The translations under genes were made by a program, and so were the position numbers. A model generated the notes under the pieces. It was not told the DNA's origin. It saw nothing but the letters and a program-made list of their open reading frames with translations, and did no database searches. Of a stretch of 64,000 bases of DNA, positions 26,678 through 36,607 are shown piece after piece. Origin of the DNA: Pseudomonas cremoricolorata DSM 17059 = NBRC 16634 (GTDB lineage Bacteria; Pseudomonadota; Gammaproteobacteria; Pseudomonadales; Pseudomonadaceae); NCBI RefSeq assembly GCF_000425745.1, contig NZ_AUEA01000001.1:434001-498000 (forward strand). Direction: 5' to 3'. The first letter of the stretch is position 1, and each line of letters opens with the position of its first letter.

Positions 26678-28855
26678 TCAGCGCCCGTGCCGCGCCTTGA
26701 ACTCGCGGCGGCGGCGGTGCAGCACCGGCTCGGTGTAGCCGTTGGGCTGTTTGGCGCCTTCGATGACCAGCTCCACCGCGGCCTGGAAGGCGATGTTGTC
26801 GTCGAAGTTCGGCGCCAGCGGACGGTACAGCGCGTCACCGGCGTTCTGCCGGTCGACCACCGCAGCCATGCGCTTGAGGCTTTCCATCACCTGATCCTGG
26901 CTGACCACGCCATGGCGCAGCCAGTTGGCCAGCAACTGGCTGGAGATGCGCAAGGTGGCGCGGTCTTCCATGAGGCCGACGTCATTGATATCCGGCACCT
27001 TCGAGCAGCCCACGCCCTGGTCGATCCAGCGCACCACGTAACCGAGGATGCCCTGGGCGTTGTTGTCCAGTTCGTTGCGGATTTCCTCGGCCGACCAGTT
27101 GGTGTCAGCGGCCAGCGGAATGCTCAGGATGTCGTCGACCGATGCCGGGGTACGCTGGGCCAGTTCGGCCTGGCGCGCCTGCACATCGACCTTGTGGTAG
27201 TGCAGCGCGTGCAAGGTGGCGGCGGTCGGCGAGGGTACCCAGGCGGTGTTGGCGCCGGCCAGCGGGTGAGCGATCTTCTGCTCCAGCATGGCCGCCATCA
27301 GGTCAGGCATGGCCCACATGCCCTTGCCGATCTGCGCGCGGCCTTGCAGGCCGGTGGCAAGACCCACGTCGACGTTGTTGTCTTCGTAGGCGGCAATCCA
27401 TTTCTGGTTCTTCATGGCGCCCTTGCGCACCACCGCGCCGGCTTCCATGGAGGTATGGATTTCATCGCCGGTGCGGTCGAGGAAGCCGGTGTTGATGAAC
27501 ACCACGCGCTCGGCCGCCGCCTTGATGCAGGCCTTGAGGTTGACCGTGGTGCGGCGCTCCTCGTCCATGATGCCGACCTTCAGGGTGTTGGCCGGCAGGC
27601 CCAGCAGTTGCTCGACGCGGGCGAACAGTTCTGCGGCGAAGGCCACTTCTTCCGGGCCGTGCATCTTCGGTTTGACGATGTACACACTGCCGCTGCGGGT
27701 GTTCTTGCGCTGGGTGTTGCCGTTGAGGTTGTGCACCGCAGCCAGCACGGTGAACAGCGCATCCTGAATGCCTTCGGGAATTTCTTCGCCCTGGGCGTCG
27801 AGAATCGCCGGGTTGGTCATCAGGTGGCCGACGTTGCGCACGAACAGCAGCGAACGGCCGTGCAGGGTCACGCTGCCGCCGTTGGGCGTGGCGTACTCGC
27901 GGTCGGCGTTCAGGGTACGGGTGAAGGTCTTGCCACCCTTGCTGATACTTTCCGCCAGGTCGCCCTTCATCAGGCCCAGCCAGTTGCGGTAGACCAGCAC
28001 CTTGTCGTCGGCATCGACTGCGGCGACCGAGTCTTCGCAGTCCATGATGGTGGTCAGCGCCGACTCCATGAGGATGTCTTTGACGCCGGCGGCGTCGGTG
28101 CTGCCCACCGGGGTGCTGGCGTCGATCTGAATCTCGAAGTGCAGGCCGTTGTGCTTGAGCAGCAGCGCGGTAGGCGCGGCGCCGTCGCCGTGCAGGCCGA
28201 TCAGTTGCGCATCGTCACGCAGGCCGCTGTTGCTGCCGCCCTTGAGTGCGACCACCAGCTTGCCGGCCTCGACCCGGTAGGCCACGGCATCGGCATGGGA
28301 GCCGGCGCTCAGCGGCGCCGCCTGGTCGAGGAAGGCGCGGGCGAAGGCGATGACCTTGTCACCGCGAACCTTGTTGTAGCCCTGGCCTTTCTCCGCGCCG
28401 CCTTCCTCGCTGATGGCGTCGGTGCCATACAGCGCGTCGTACAGCGAGCCCCAGCGGGCGTTGGCGGCGTTCAAGGCGAAGCGCGCATTCATCACCGGCA
28501 CCACCAGTTGCGGGCCGGCCATATGGGCGATTTCTTCATCGACGTTCTGGGTGCTGGCGTGGAAATCGTCTGCTTGTGGCAGCAGGTAGCCGATCTCCTG
28601 GAGGAAAGCTTTGTAGGCGGCGGCGTCGTGCGCCTGGCCTTGGCGCGCCTGGTGCCAGGCGTCGATTTGCGCTTGCAGTGCGTCGCGTTTGGCGAGCAGT
28701 GCTTTGTTCTTTGCAGCGAGGTCGTTGATGATCTTTCCAGCACCGTCCCAGAACTGCGTGGCGACGATGCCGGTCCCGGGAATGGCCTCGTCGTTGACGA
28801 AGTCATACAGGACCTTGGCGACCTGAAGGCCACCGACTCGAACGTGTTCAGTCAT
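26678..28855 (-). CDS. glcB: Malate synthase G
   Basis: 725 residues, the length of the monomeric G isoform. Recognisable blocks are [16 protein letters not shown], the [12 protein letters not shown] region, [17 protein letters not shown] and [24 protein letters not shown], the last containing the Cys and catalytic Asp of the family. It condenses glyoxylate with acetyl-CoA to malate, completing the glyoxylate shunt and glycolate use. ATG 28855 gives the usual N-terminus [11 protein letters not shown]. It is monocistronic and divergent from a GcvR-like gene. No glcDEF genes are nearby. Confidence 0.97.
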   Translation of the reverse strand: MTEHVRVGGLQVAKVLYDFVNDEAIPGTGIVATQFWDGAGKIINDLAAKNKALLAKRDALQAQIDAWHQARQGQAHDAAAYKAFLQEIGYLLPQADDFHASTQNVDEEIAHMAGPQLVVPVMNARFALNAANARWGSLYDALYGTDAISEEGGAEKGQGYNKVRGDKVIAFARAFLDQAAPLSAGSHADAVAYRVEAGKLVVALKGGSNSGLRDDAQLIGLHGDGAAPTALLLKHNGLHFEIQIDASTPVGSTDAAGVKDILMESALTTIMDCEDSVAAVDADDKVLVYRNWLGLMKGDLAESISKGGKTFTRTLNADREYATPNGGSVTLHGRSLLFVRNVGHLMTNPAILDAQGEEIPEGIQDALFTVLAAVHNLNGNTQRKNTRSGSVYIVKPKMHGPEEVAFAAELFARVEQLLGLPANTLKVGIMDEERRTTVNLKACIKAAAERVVFINTGFLDRTGDEIHTSMEAGAVVRKGAMKNQKWIAAYEDNNVDVGLATGLQGRAQIGKGMWAMPDLMAAMLEQKIAHPLAGANTAWVPSPTAATLHALHYHKVDVQARQAELAQRTPASVDDILSIPLAADTNWSAEEIRNELDNNAQGILGYVVRWIDQGVGCSKVPDINDVGLMEDRATLRISSQLLANWLRHGVVSQDQVMESLKRMAAVVDRQNAGDALYRPLAPNFDDNIAFQAAVELVIEGAKQPNGYTEPVLHRRRREFKARHGR

Positions 28856-29258
28856 TGCTTGCCTCACTCTGCTCAGCTGTTTCGCTCATCGTAAAAAGCC
28901 TGTAACGCACCTTCCGCAAGGCTCCCGGACATGCCCTGAGGCGGCGGGAAGCGGCAGTGAAATCCGCCACAGGGGCGGCGTACAGGCGCCTCGGCAGACA
29001 ACCGGAGGACATCTTGTAGTCCGGTTCGGCGAATACTACATGAAGCCGCTCGCCGGTGAACATCAGACTAAAAGCGTCGCTCGGCGACCATTTGGTCGCA
29101 CAAGGTCACGCTGGGAAAGCGCATGTTCGCAAAAACCAAGTGGATTGTTCCAGATAAATCTCCAAACAGTACACGATCATTGTCGCGAACCTCGCTGCGG
29201 CAGGTTGCCGCGCGTTGCCTATACTCGGAGTTCGCCTGTCTGCCATGAGGAGCGTGCT
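28856..29258. promoter_or_regulatory. Divergent glcB/gcvR-like control region
   Basis: 403 bases without a convincing gene. A 16-base palindrome GCGACCATTTGGTCGC lies at 29084-29099, and an overlapping TGGTCGCACAA at 29093-29103 fits the GntR-type consensus TNGTNNNACNA. A looser inverted repeat TGTAGT...ACTACA spans about 29014-29039. I found no riboswitch motif that I could support. Confidence 0.35.
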
Positions 29259-29777
29259 GTGGAGCATCTGGTCATAACTGTCATCGCCGCCGATCAGGCG
29301 GGCCTGGTCGAACGCATCGCGCGCTGCATCAGCGAGCATCAGGGCAATTGGCTGGAAAGTCGCATGTCGCGCATGGCCGGGCAATTTGCCGGCATCGTCA
29401 GCGTGGCAGTGCCCAGCGCCGAGCAAGGCCGTCTGCTGACCTCGCTGCAAGCGCTGTCCAGCCAGGGCATTCGCGTGCAGATCGCCGAAAGCGGCGGCGA
29501 GCCGAGCGCAGTGCGTCAGGCGGTGACGATGGAACTGGTGGGTAACGACCGGCCCGGGATCGTCCGTGACATCAGCCGGGTGCTGGCGCAACTGGCGGTG
29601 AACGTGGAACGGCTCAGTACCCAGGTACAGCCCGCGCCCATGAGCAACGAGCCGCTGTTTCGCGCCGAAGCGGTGCTGGCGCTGCCGGCCGAGCTGTCGC
29701 TCGAGCGCCTGCAACAGCGCCTGGAAGGCCTGGCCGATGAGCTGATGGTGGAACTGACCGTTCGCGCCGAGGCCTAG
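29259..29777 (+). CDS. GcvR-like ACT-domain regulator
   Basis: 172 residues from GTG 29259, chosen because GAGGAG at 29247-29252 precedes it and the protein then begins directly with the first ACT domain. Two ACT domains are visible: ITVIAADQAGLVERIARCI (about 5-80) and MELVGNDRPGIVRDISRVLAQL (about 87-170). This is the layout of the glycine cleavage repressor GcvR. Such proteins bind amino acids and act through partner regulators such as GcvA rather than binding DNA. No gcv genes are in the window. Confidence 0.8.
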   Translation: MEHLVITVIAADQAGLVERIARCISEHQGNWLESRMSRMAGQFAGIVSVAVPSAEQGRLLTSLQALSSQGIRVQIAESGGEPSAVRQAVTMELVGNDRPGIVRDISRVLAQLAVNVERLSTQVQPAPMSNEPLFRAEAVLALPAELSLERLQQRLEGLADELMVELTVRAEA

Positions 29778-29782
29778 GGCGG

Positions 29783-29959
29783 TTTTCCACAGTCGTTATG
29801 CACAGGCAAAGTTATGCAGAGTTGGCGGGGATTGCCTTGTGGATAAGCTGGGGGGATAGAGCTGTAGGCCTTGTAGCGCGTGGCTTGTAGAAGTTTGATC
29901 AGAAAATGTACAGAGCGACGCTGCTTGTGCACAAACGGCGGGGATGGGGCTGTGGATAA
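29783..29959. other. Cluster of DnaA-box sequences
   Basis: Perfect TTATNCACA boxes occur at 29796-29804 (TTATGCACA) and, inverted, at 29838-29846 and 29951-29959 (both TGTGGATAA). One-mismatch boxes occur at 29783-29791 (TTTTCCACA), 29812-29820 (TTATGCAGA) and 29925-29934 (the palindrome TTGTGCACAA). The cluster lies between two convergent genes, so it is not a promoter. It is not oriC, since no dnaA, rpmH or gidA genes are near. A DnaA-titrating or DnaA-regulating site is possible. Confidence 0.6.
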
Positions 29960-30021
29960 GCTCTGGAGATAACGCTGCAGGCCTTGTGCCATAAGGCCTG
30001 CAGAGGTTCGATCATAAAATG
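29812..30021. repeat. Two tandem diverged copies of a 113-base unit
   Basis: Copy one begins at 29812 and copy two at 29925. Without gaps, about 71 of the first 97 positions agree. Both share GGCGGGGAT, then TGTGGATAAGCT, then CTG-AGGCCTTGT, then a GATCA-AAAATG end. Each unit therefore carries a DnaA box and a potential stem-loop; the stem is perfect only in copy two. Confidence 0.65.
29975..30003. terminator. 11-bp hairpin between convergent genes
   Basis: CTGCAGGCCTT, a 7-base loop and AAGGCCTGCAG pair perfectly over 11 bp, 19 bases past the rarD stop and about 200 past the GcvR-like stop. It probably serves as a transcription barrier for both genes. There is no long T-run. Confidence 0.5.
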
Positions 30022-30022
30022 A

Positions 30023-30907
30023 TCAGCGTTTGCGCAGAATCAGCCAGGTGTCGACGCTGTAGACCAGCAGCCCAGCCCAGATGAACATGAACGCCACCAG
30101 GCTGCTGGACGACAGGTGCTCGTCGAACAGCCAGACCGCCTGGGCCAGCACCAGCGTCGGTGCCAGGTATTGCAGAAAGCCCAGCGTGGTGTAGGGCAAA
30201 TGCCGCGCAGCGGCGTTGAAACACAGCAACGGCACCAGCGTCACCGGGCCTGCCGCCATCAACCACAGCGCCTCGGTAGTGAGGTAGAAGCCCGGTTGCG
30301 CGCTGCCCATGCCGGGGTGCAGCAGCAGCCAGCCCAAGGCCAGCGGCAGCAGCATCCAGGTTTCCACGACCAGGCCGGGCAAGGCCGCCACCGGGGCTTT
30401 CTTGCGAATCAGGCCGTAGAAGCCGAAGGTCAGCGCCAGGGCCAGCGACACCCAAGGCAGGCTGCCGACCTGCCATACCTGCTGCGCTACACCGACGCAG
30501 GCCAGGCCCACCGCCAGCCATTGCAGGCGGCGCAGGCGTTCACCGAGCAACAGCATGCCCAGCAGCACGTTGACCAGCGGGTTGATGTAGTAGCCAAGGC
30601 TGGCTTCGAGCATGCGCCCGCTGTTCACCGCCCAGACATACACCAGCCAGTTCAGCGCGATAAGACTGCCGCTCAGGGCCAATACCGCCAGGCGTTGCGG
30701 GTTCTGGCGCAGGTCGCGCCACCAGCCGGGGTGCTTCCACACCAGCAGCATCAGGCCACCGAACAGCGCCGACCAGAGCACCCGGTGCAGGATGATCTCC
30801 AGCGCCGGCACGCTTTGGATGGCCTTGAAGTAGAGCGGGAACAAGCCCCAGATGACGTAGGCCGACAGGCCCAGCAGATACCCGCGTCGCGGGTTGGCGG
30901 CGTGCAT
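30023..30907 (-). CDS. rarD: RarD-type EamA/DMT family permease
   Basis: 294 residues with about ten hydrophobic helices in two EamA repeats. The N-terminal GYLLGLSAYVIWGLFPLYFKAI and the LNWLVYVWAVNSGRMLEASLGYYINPLVNVLLG segment (given here only in part as LNWLVYVWAV and ASLGYYINPL) are characteristic of RarD. It is an inner-membrane drug/metabolite-transporter superfamily member whose substrate is not established; the name comes from a chloramphenicol-sensitivity phenotype. It is convergent with the GcvR-like gene and followed upstream by the SrkA-like gene in the same direction. Confidence 0.88.
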   Translation of the reverse strand: MHAANPRRGYLLGLSAYVIWGLFPLYFKAIQSVPALEIILHRVLWSALFGGLMLLVWKHPGWWRDLRQNPQRLAVLALSGSLIALNWLVYVWAVNSGRMLEASLGYYINPLVNVLLGMLLLGERLRRLQWLAVGLACVGVAQQVWQVGSLPWVSLALALTFGFYGLIRKKAPVAALPGLVVETWMLLPLALGWLLLHPGMGSAQPGFYLTTEALWLMAAGPVTLVPLLCFNAAARHLPYTTLGFLQYLAPTLVLAQAVWLFDEHLSSSSLVAFMFIWAGLLVYSVDTWLILRKR

Positions 30908-30968
30908 GAACGTTCCTTGCTGTGTGAGGGTGAAGCGGCGGGTAGTGTAGACAACCCGCCTGGCGGAT

Positions 30969-31943
30969 TCAGAACAATTTCAGCGGCGCTTCATCCAGCG
31001 CGGCGCACTGTTCACGCAGGGCGAGGATCTGATCGCCCCAGTAACGCGGCTGGCCAAACCAGGGGAAGCTGTGCGGGAACGCCGGGTCGTCCCAGCGCCG
31101 CGCCAGCCAGGCGCTGTAATGCAACTGACGCAGCGCGCGCAACGGCTCGATCAAGACCAGTTGGCGCGGGTCGAAGTCGTGGAATTCGTTATAGCCGTCG
31201 ATCAGCTCGGCCAGTTGCCCGAGGCGTTCCTCACGGCTGCCGGCCAGCATCATCCACAGATCCTGAACCGCAGGACCCATGCGGCAGTCATCGAGGTCGA
31301 CGATATGGTAGGTGTCGTCGCGGTGCATGAGGTTGCCGGGGTGGCAGTCGCCATGCAGGCGAATGACCTGATGCGGGGTACGGGCGTAGATCTTCTCGAC
31401 CCGGTCGAGCACGTCACGGGCCACCGACTCGAACGCCGGCAGCAGTTCCCTGGGCACGTAATCGCCGTCGAGCAAGGTGCGCAGCGAGGCGTGGCCGAAG
31501 GCTGACACGGTGAGCGTCTCGCGGTGCTCGAAGGGCCGCGTGGCGCCCACCGCATGCAGGCGTCCGAGCAACTGGCCGAGGCGGTAGAGCTGGTCGAGGT
31601 TGCCCGGCTCAGGGGCATGGCCGCCGCGCCGCGGAAACAGGGTGAAGCGAAAGCCCTGATGGCTGAACAGGCTGCGCTGGTCGAACTGCAGCGGCGCCAC
31701 CACCGGCACCTCGCACTCGGCCAGCTCGGCGCTGAAACGGTGCTCTTCGAGAATCGCCGCGTCGCTCCAGCGATCGGGCCGGTAGAACTTGGCGATCAGT
31801 GGCTGCTCGCCTTCGATGCCCACCTGGTATACCCGGTTTTCATAGCTGTTGAGCGCCAGCACCCGAGCGTCGCTGAGTAGACCGACGCTCTCTACGGCGT
31901 CCAGGACCAGATCAGGGGTGAGGGTGTCGAATGGATGAGACAT
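30969..31943 (-). CDS. srkA: Stress response kinase SrkA (YihE family)
   Basis: 324 residues from ATG 31943. VLALNSYENRVYQVGIE at the N-terminus, LIAKFYRP with the ATP lysine, RLHGDCHPGNLM with the catalytic Asp and YHIVDLDDC with the metal Asp are the YihE signature. It is a Ser/Thr kinase with a choline-kinase-like fold; in E. coli it counters stress-induced cell death. The longer open frame to 31985 adds no conserved sequence. It is followed 61 bases later by rarD on the same strand. Confidence 0.88.
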   Translation of the reverse strand: MSHPFDTLTPDLVLDAVESVGLLSDARVLALNSYENRVYQVGIEGEQPLIAKFYRPDRWSDAAILEEHRFSAELAECEVPVVAPLQFDQRSLFSHQGFRFTLFPRRGGHAPEPGNLDQLYRLGQLLGRLHAVGATRPFEHRETLTVSAFGHASLRTLLDGDYVPRELLPAFESVARDVLDRVEKIYARTPHQVIRLHGDCHPGNLMHRDDTYHIVDLDDCRMGPAVQDLWMMLAGSREERLGQLAELIDGYNEFHDFDPRQLVLIEPLRALRQLHYSAWLARRWDDPAFPHSFPWFGQPRYWGDQILALREQCAALDEAPLKLF

Positions 31944-31988
31944 GGGCGCTCCGCAGGGCCTGAACAGTCGCCCATGGTAGCGCAACCC

Positions 31989-32750
31989 TTACAACGGCGT
32001 GCCAATCAGCACGTAGGAGGGGTGGAACAACGCTTCGATGGCGCTGCCCGGGCCGATGCCATGGCGCTGCAGCCAGGCGCTGTCGGCGATGGCGCACAGG
32101 CTCTGGCCGTTGCCCAGTTGCAGGCGCACCTCACTTTGCCCGTCATCCCCGGCCAGGCATTCGCTGACCTGCGCCTGCAGGCAGTTGTCGTCGGGGTCGA
32201 GCGCTTCGTCGCCCAGCGACAGCCGCACCCAGCCAGCCTTGAGCAGCGCGACCACGGTATCGCCCAGGGCCAGGTCGAGGCGTTCGGTGCTGTCCGGGGT
32301 GATCAGCGCGGTGATCTGCGCGCCCCCGGCCAGGGTCAGGCCAATGCGGTCGTGGCGTCCTTCGCGTTGCAGCAGGCTGACCGTGCCGGACAGTTGATTG
32401 CGCGCGCTGGTGCGCAGCATCAGGCGTCCGAGCAGGTCGAGGTCGCTGGCCTGTTCGGCTTGCAGCACCTGGGCTTGCAGCGCTTGCAGGCGCAGGTACA
32501 GATCGAGCACCCGCTGGCCCTCGTTCGACAGTTTTGCGCCACCGCCGCCACGACCACCGGTACTGCGCTCGACCAACGGGCTGGCCGCCAGGTTGTTGAG
32601 TTCGTCGATGGCGTCCCAGGCGGCCTTGTAGCTGATGCCGGCGGCTTTCGCCGCGCGGGTGATCGAGCCTTGCTCGGCGACATGCTGGAGCAGGGCGATG
32701 CGCTGCGGGCGGCGGGCGATGTGCTGGGTGAGCAAGGTAGGCAAGGGCAT
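31989..32750 (-). CDS. modE: Molybdate-responsive transcriptional regulator ModE
   Basis: 253 residues. The winged-helix N-terminus (RIALLQHVAEQGSITRAAKAAGISYKAAWDAID, shown here as SITRAAKAAG and SYKAAWDAID) is the LysR-like HTH of ModE. Two molybdate-binding Mop domains follow: about 125-190 with ARNQLSGTVSLLQREG, and about 195-253. It senses molybdate and controls its uptake and molybdoenzyme genes. No mod transporter genes are present in the window, so this regulator is detached from its usual partners. ATG 32750 is the start that gives the standard N-terminus. Confidence 0.92.
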   Translation of the reverse strand: MPLPTLLTQHIARRPQRIALLQHVAEQGSITRAAKAAGISYKAAWDAIDELNNLAASPLVERSTGGRGGGGAKLSNEGQRVLDLYLRLQALQAQVLQAEQASDLDLLGRLMLRTSARNQLSGTVSLLQREGRHDRIGLTLAGGAQITALITPDSTERLDLALGDTVVALLKAGWVRLSLGDEALDPDDNCLQAQVSECLAGDDGQSEVRLQLGNGQSLCAIADSAWLQRHGIGPGSAIEALFHPSYVLIGTPL

Positions 32751-32823
32751 GGGCAGGGTGGAGGTTCCAGGACGGTAGCGGAAGGAGAGATAGCCGCGAC
32801 GTTGCCTCTGCCCCCGGTGCAAG

Positions 32824-33561
32824 TCAAGCCTGCGCTGGGCTCGGCGTGCGCGCCAGGCAATAGACGTCGACTCGCTGCGCCCCGGCCCGGCGCAGCAGGG
32901 CTGCCAGGGTCTGCGCGGTGCTGCCGGTGGTGAGCACGTCATCGATGATCGCCAGGTGCAGGCCGGCAGGTTGCGCCGCTGGCGTCAGGCTGAAGGCGTC
33001 GCGCAGGTTGCGTCGTCGCGCGCGGGCGCTGAGGGTTTGCTGCGCAGGCGTGTCGCGGCAGCGCGTCAGCCAGCCTTCGCTGCACGGCAGCTGCAGCTCG
33101 GCCGACAGCCAGCGGGCGAGCATCGCCGCCTGGTTGAAGCCGCGCACACGCAGGCGTCGCCTGGCCAGTGGCACGGGCAACAACAGGTGCGGACGCGGCA
33201 AGCCTTCTTCGAAGCGGTGGCGCAGGTCGTGGCTGAGCAGCAGCGCCAGCACGCGCCCCAGCGGCCACTGGCGATGGTGCTTGAAGCGGCTGATGACGCT
33301 ATCGAGCGGGAAGCCGTAGCGCCAGGGCGCGACCACCGAGGTGAAGGCCGGCGCCCGGCGCAGGCAGGCCGCACAGGTGAGGTTGGCTGCGGGCAACGGC
33401 AGGGCGCAGCGCTGGCAGGCGTCGATCAGCCAGGGCAGTTCGTTCTCGCAGGGGTGACAAAGCGGGTAGGGTTGCTCGGCCGGCTCGCTGCACAGTGAGC
33501 AGGTTTGCTCGCTATTTAACCAGTTGTTGACCAGTGCTTTTAACGCAAGTTGACAGTTCAT
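32824..33561 (-). CDS. comF: ComF family phosphoribosyltransferase-like protein
   Basis: 245 residues from ATG 33561. An N-terminal zinc-binding double ribbon (CSLC...LCHPC and CQRC...CAAC, residues about 22-70) is followed by a PRTase domain with LLPVPLARRRLRVRGFNQA and the PRPP loop AIIDDVLTTGSTA (about 205-220). ComF/GntX proteins are linked to DNA uptake or gluconate use; the reaction is not established. It is divergent from bioB with an 89-base gap, an arrangement common in Pseudomonas. Confidence 0.92.
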   Translation of the reverse strand: MNCQLALKALVNNWLNSEQTCSLCSEPAEQPYPLCHPCENELPWLIDACQRCALPLPAANLTCAACLRRAPAFTSVVAPWRYGFPLDSVISRFKHHRQWPLGRVLALLLSHDLRHRFEEGLPRPHLLLPVPLARRRLRVRGFNQAAMLARWLSAELQLPCSEGWLTRCRDTPAQQTLSARARRRNLRDAFSLTPAAQPAGLHLAIIDDVLTTGSTAQTLAALLRRAGAQRVDVYCLARTPSPAQA

Positions 33562-33650
33562 GGGCCTTCCGTGAGTATGCGGGCTATCCGTGAGGCGCTG
33601 GCGGGGGCTCCCTGTCGCGGCGCAGCAACAGCCTAAACAAGGAAACGCCG

Positions 33651-34709
33651 ATGAGCGCGAGCACAACTGCAACAACACGTCACGACTGGTCCCTGGCTGA
33701 GGTCAAGGCCCTGTTCCAACAACCGTTCAACGACCTGTTGTTTCAGGCGCAGACCGTCCACCGTGCGCATTTCGACCCCAACCAAGTGCAGGTCTCGACC
33801 TTGCTGTCGATCAAGACCGGCGCCTGCCCGGAAGACTGCAAGTACTGCCCGCAGTCTGGCCACTACAACACCGGGCTGGAAAAACAGAAGCTGATGGAAG
33901 TGCAGAAGGTGCTGGAAGAAGCCGCACGGGCCAAGGCCATCGGCTCGACCCGCTTCTGCATGGGCGCGGCCTGGAAGCATCCGTCGGCCAAGGACATGCC
34001 CTACGTGCTGGAGATGGTCAAAGGGGTCAAGGCCATGGGCCTGGAAACCTGCATGACCCTCGGCAAGCTCGATCAGGAGCAGACCAGCGCCCTGGCCCAG
34101 GCGGGCCTGGACTACTACAACCACAACCTCGACACCTCGCCGGAGTTCTACGGCAGCATCATCACCACCCGTACCTACAGCGAGCGTTTGCAGACCCTGG
34201 CCTACGTGCGCGATGCCGGCATGAAGATCTGCTCGGGCGGCATTCTTGGCATGGGCGAATCGCTCGACGACCGCGCCGGCCTGCTGATCCAGCTGGCCAA
34301 CCTGCTGGAGCACCCCGAGTCGGTGCCGATCAACATGCTGGTCAAGGTCGAAGGCACGCCACTGGCAAATGAAGACGATGTCGACCCGTTCGATTTCATC
34401 CGCATGCTGGCCGTGGCGCGGCTGTTGATGCCCAAGTCCCATGTGCGCCTGTCGGCAGGCCGCGAAGCCATGAACGAACAGATGCAGGCACTGGCGTTCA
34501 TGGCCGGGGCCAACTCGATCTTCTACGGTGAAAAACTGCTGACCACCGGCAACCCGCAGGCCGACAAGGACATGCAACTGTTCGCCCGCCTCGGCATCAA
34601 GCCTGAAGCGCGTGAAGAGCACGCCGACGAGGTGCATCAGGCGGCCATCGAGCAGGCGCTGGTCGAGCAGCGCAGCAGCGAACTGTTCTACGACGCAGCG
34701 TCGGCCTGA
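33651..34709 (+). CDS. bioB: Biotin synthase
   Basis: 352 residues. The radical-SAM motif CPEDCKYC lies near residue 60. [13 protein letters not shown] and [10 protein letters not shown] are BioB blocks; Cys and Arg ligands of the auxiliary 2Fe-2S cluster are expected in MCMGAAW-like (here FCMGAAW), ETCMTLG and VRLSAGR, all present. It inserts sulfur into dethiobiotin. AAGGAA 10 bases before ATG 33651 is a suitable ribosome-binding site. It is the first gene of bioBFHCD, which covers the late biotin pathway except bioA. I found no BirA-type operator. Confidence 0.97.
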   Translation: MSASTTATTRHDWSLAEVKALFQQPFNDLLFQAQTVHRAHFDPNQVQVSTLLSIKTGACPEDCKYCPQSGHYNTGLEKQKLMEVQKVLEEAARAKAIGSTRFCMGAAWKHPSAKDMPYVLEMVKGVKAMGLETCMTLGKLDQEQTSALAQAGLDYYNHNLDTSPEFYGSIITTRTYSERLQTLAYVRDAGMKICSGGILGMGESLDDRAGLLIQLANLLEHPESVPINMLVKVEGTPLANEDDVDPFDFIRMLAVARLLMPKSHVRLSAGREAMNEQMQALAFMAGANSIFYGEKLLTTGNPQADKDMQLFARLGIKPEAREEHADEVHQAAIEQALVEQRSSELFYDAASA

Positions 34710-34710
34710 A

Positions 34711-35883
34711 GTGGCGTTCGATCTCACGGCGCGCCTGTCCCAGCGGCGCGCCGCTGACCTGTATCGCCAGCGCCCGCTGTTGCAGAGCCCGCAAGGCCCG
34801 CAGGTGGTGGTCGACGGCCAGCCACTGCTGGCCTTCTGCAACAACGACTACCTTGGCCTGGCCAACCACCCGGAGGTGATCGCCGCCTGGCGCGCCGGTG
34901 CCGAGCGCTGGGGCGTCGGTGGCGGTGCCTCGCACCTGGTGATCGGCCACAGCACCCCGCACCATGAGCTGGAAGAAGCCCTGGCCGATCTGACTGGGCG
35001 CCCGCGTGCGCTGCTGTTTTCCACCGGCTACATGGCCAACCTCGGCGCCATCACCGCGCTGGTCGGGCAGGGCGATTCGGTGCTGCAGGATCGCCTCAAC
35101 CACGCCTCGCTGCTCGACGGCGGCCTGCTCAGTGGCGCGCGCTTCAGCCGCTACCTGCACAACGATGCGCAGAGCCTGGCCAGCCGTCTGGACAAGGCCG
35201 TGGGCGACTGCCTGGTGGTCACCGACGGGGTGTTCAGCATGGACGGCGACATGGCCGACCTGCCGGCGCTGGCCGCAGTGGCCAAGGCCCGCGGCGCCTG
35301 GCTGATGGTCGACGACGCCCATGGCCTGGGCACCCTGGGCGCCCAGGGCGGCGGGGTGGTCGAGCATTTCGGCCTGGGTGTGGATCAAGTGCCGGTGCTG
35401 ATCGGCACCCTGGGCAAAGCCTGTGGCACCGCCGGGGCATTCGTGGCCGGCAGTGAAGAGCTGATCGAGGCGCTGGTGCAGTTCGCCCGGCCTTACATCT
35501 ACACCACCAGCCAACCGCCGGCACTGGCCTGCGCCACGCTGAAAAGCCTGGAGCTGCTGCGCCGGGAAAGCTGGCGCCGTGAACACCTCGATGGGCTGAT
35601 CGCGCAGTTCCGCCAGGGCGCGGCAGACATTGGCCTGCAACTGATGGACAGCATCACGCCGATCCAGCCGATCGTCATCGGTGACAGTGCCCGGGCCATC
35701 GAGCTGTCGCGCCGGCTGCGCGCGCGCGGGCTGTTGGTCACTGCGATTCGTCCGCCCACGGTGCCGGCGGGCAGCGCGCGGCTGCGGGTCACCCTCAGCG
35801 CGGCGCACAGCGAGGCGCAGGTGCAGCTATTGTTGGACGTATTGGCCGATTGTTATCCACAACTGGAGCCTGCCGATGCGTGA
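34711..35883 (+). CDS. bioF: 8-amino-7-oxononanoate synthase
   Basis: 390 residues from GTG 34711, two bases after the bioB stop. The fold-type I PLP enzyme motifs are [31 protein letters not shown] and [11 protein letters not shown], whose lysine binds PLP. It condenses pimeloyl-ACP or pimeloyl-CoA with alanine. The open frame extends 33 codons further up inside bioB, but those residues have no family similarity. It overlaps bioH by 8 bases. Confidence 0.97.
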   Translation: MAFDLTARLSQRRAADLYRQRPLLQSPQGPQVVVDGQPLLAFCNNDYLGLANHPEVIAAWRAGAERWGVGGGASHLVIGHSTPHHELEEALADLTGRPRALLFSTGYMANLGAITALVGQGDSVLQDRLNHASLLDGGLLSGARFSRYLHNDAQSLASRLDKAVGDCLVVTDGVFSMDGDMADLPALAAVAKARGAWLMVDDAHGLGTLGAQGGGVVEHFGLGVDQVPVLIGTLGKACGTAGAFVAGSEELIEALVQFARPYIYTTSQPPALACATLKSLELLRRESWRREHLDGLIAQFRQGAADIGLQLMDSITPIQPIVIGDSARAIELSRRLRARGLLVTAIRPPTVPAGSARLRVTLSAAHSEAQVQLLLDVLADCYPQLEPADA

Positions 35884-36607
35884 CCGACTGATTCTTCTTC
35901 CCGGCTGGGGGCTGGGCACCGCGTCCCTCGAACCCCTGGCCGCCAGCCTGCGGGCCCAGGACCCACGTCTGCACGTCGAACTGGCGCCGTTGCCAGAGCT
36001 GGCCGACAGCGCGCTGGAGGTGTGGCTGGACTACCTCGACCGGCGCCTGCCCAAGGATGTCTGGCTCGGCGGCTGGTCGCTGGGCGGCATGCTCGCCAGC
36101 GCCCTGGCCGAGCGCCGTGGCGATCACTGCTGCGGGCTGCTGACCTTGGGTAGCAACCCCAGCTTCGTCGCCCGCGCGGACTGGCCCCATGGCATGGCCG
36201 CCGACACCTTCGGCACCTTCCTCGACGGCTGCCAGAACCACACCCAGGTGACCCTCAAGCGCTTTCGCAGCCTGTGCAGCGAGGGCGCCCAACAGCCGCG
36301 CACCTTGCTTCGACAACTGGGCATCGGCGTGCCCGACACCGACCCGCTGTATCTGGCCAACGGTCTCAAGGTATTGGCCCAGCTCGATACACGCGAGGCT
36401 TTGCAGCGCTACAGCGGCCCGCAACTGCACCTGTTCGCCGGCAGCGACGCGCTGGTGCCGGCCGAAGCGGCGCAGGCCCTGAGCGAGCTGCTGCCTGACG
36501 TCGAGGTCGGCCTGGTCGAAGAGAGTTCCCATGCCTTCCTGCTGGAGTACCCGCAGGATCTGGCCGAAGGCATCAAGAGTTTCCTGCATGAGAGTGGTGA
36601 TGACTGA
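35876..36607 (+). CDS. bioH: Pimeloyl-ACP methyl ester carboxylesterase
   Basis: 243 residues, alpha/beta hydrolase. LLPGWGLG forms the oxyanion loop, [10 protein letters not shown] the nucleophile elbow with catalytic Ser, AGSDALVP the Asp region and ESSHAFLLE the His. It removes the methyl group put on by BioC, releasing pimeloyl-ACP for BioF. It is embedded between bioF and bioC with 8-base overlaps at both ends, so translation is probably coupled. Confidence 0.94.
   Translation: MRDRLILLPGWGLGTASLEPLAASLRAQDPRLHVELAPLPELADSALEVWLDYLDRRLPKDVWLGGWSLGGMLASALAERRGDHCCGLLTLGSNPSFVARADWPHGMAADTFGTFLDGCQNHTQVTLKRFRSLCSEGAQQPRTLLRQLGIGVPDTDPLYLANGLKVLAQLDTREALQRYSGPQLHLFAGSDALVPAEAAQALSELLPDVEVGLVEESSHAFLLEYPQDLAEGIKSFLHESGDD

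Noticed and set aside
28880..29060. Glycine riboswitch near the GcvR-like gene
   Set aside because: The conserved glycine aptamer segments are not present on either strand.
29783..29959. Chromosomal origin oriC suspected from the DnaA boxes
   Set aside because: No dnaA, dnaN, rpmH or parAB nearby, no AT-rich unwinding element, and the region is small. A secondary DnaA site fits better.
33562..33650. BirA operator before bioB
   Set aside because: No palindrome of the TTGTAAACC-N15-GGTTTACAA type could be found in the 89-base divergent gap.
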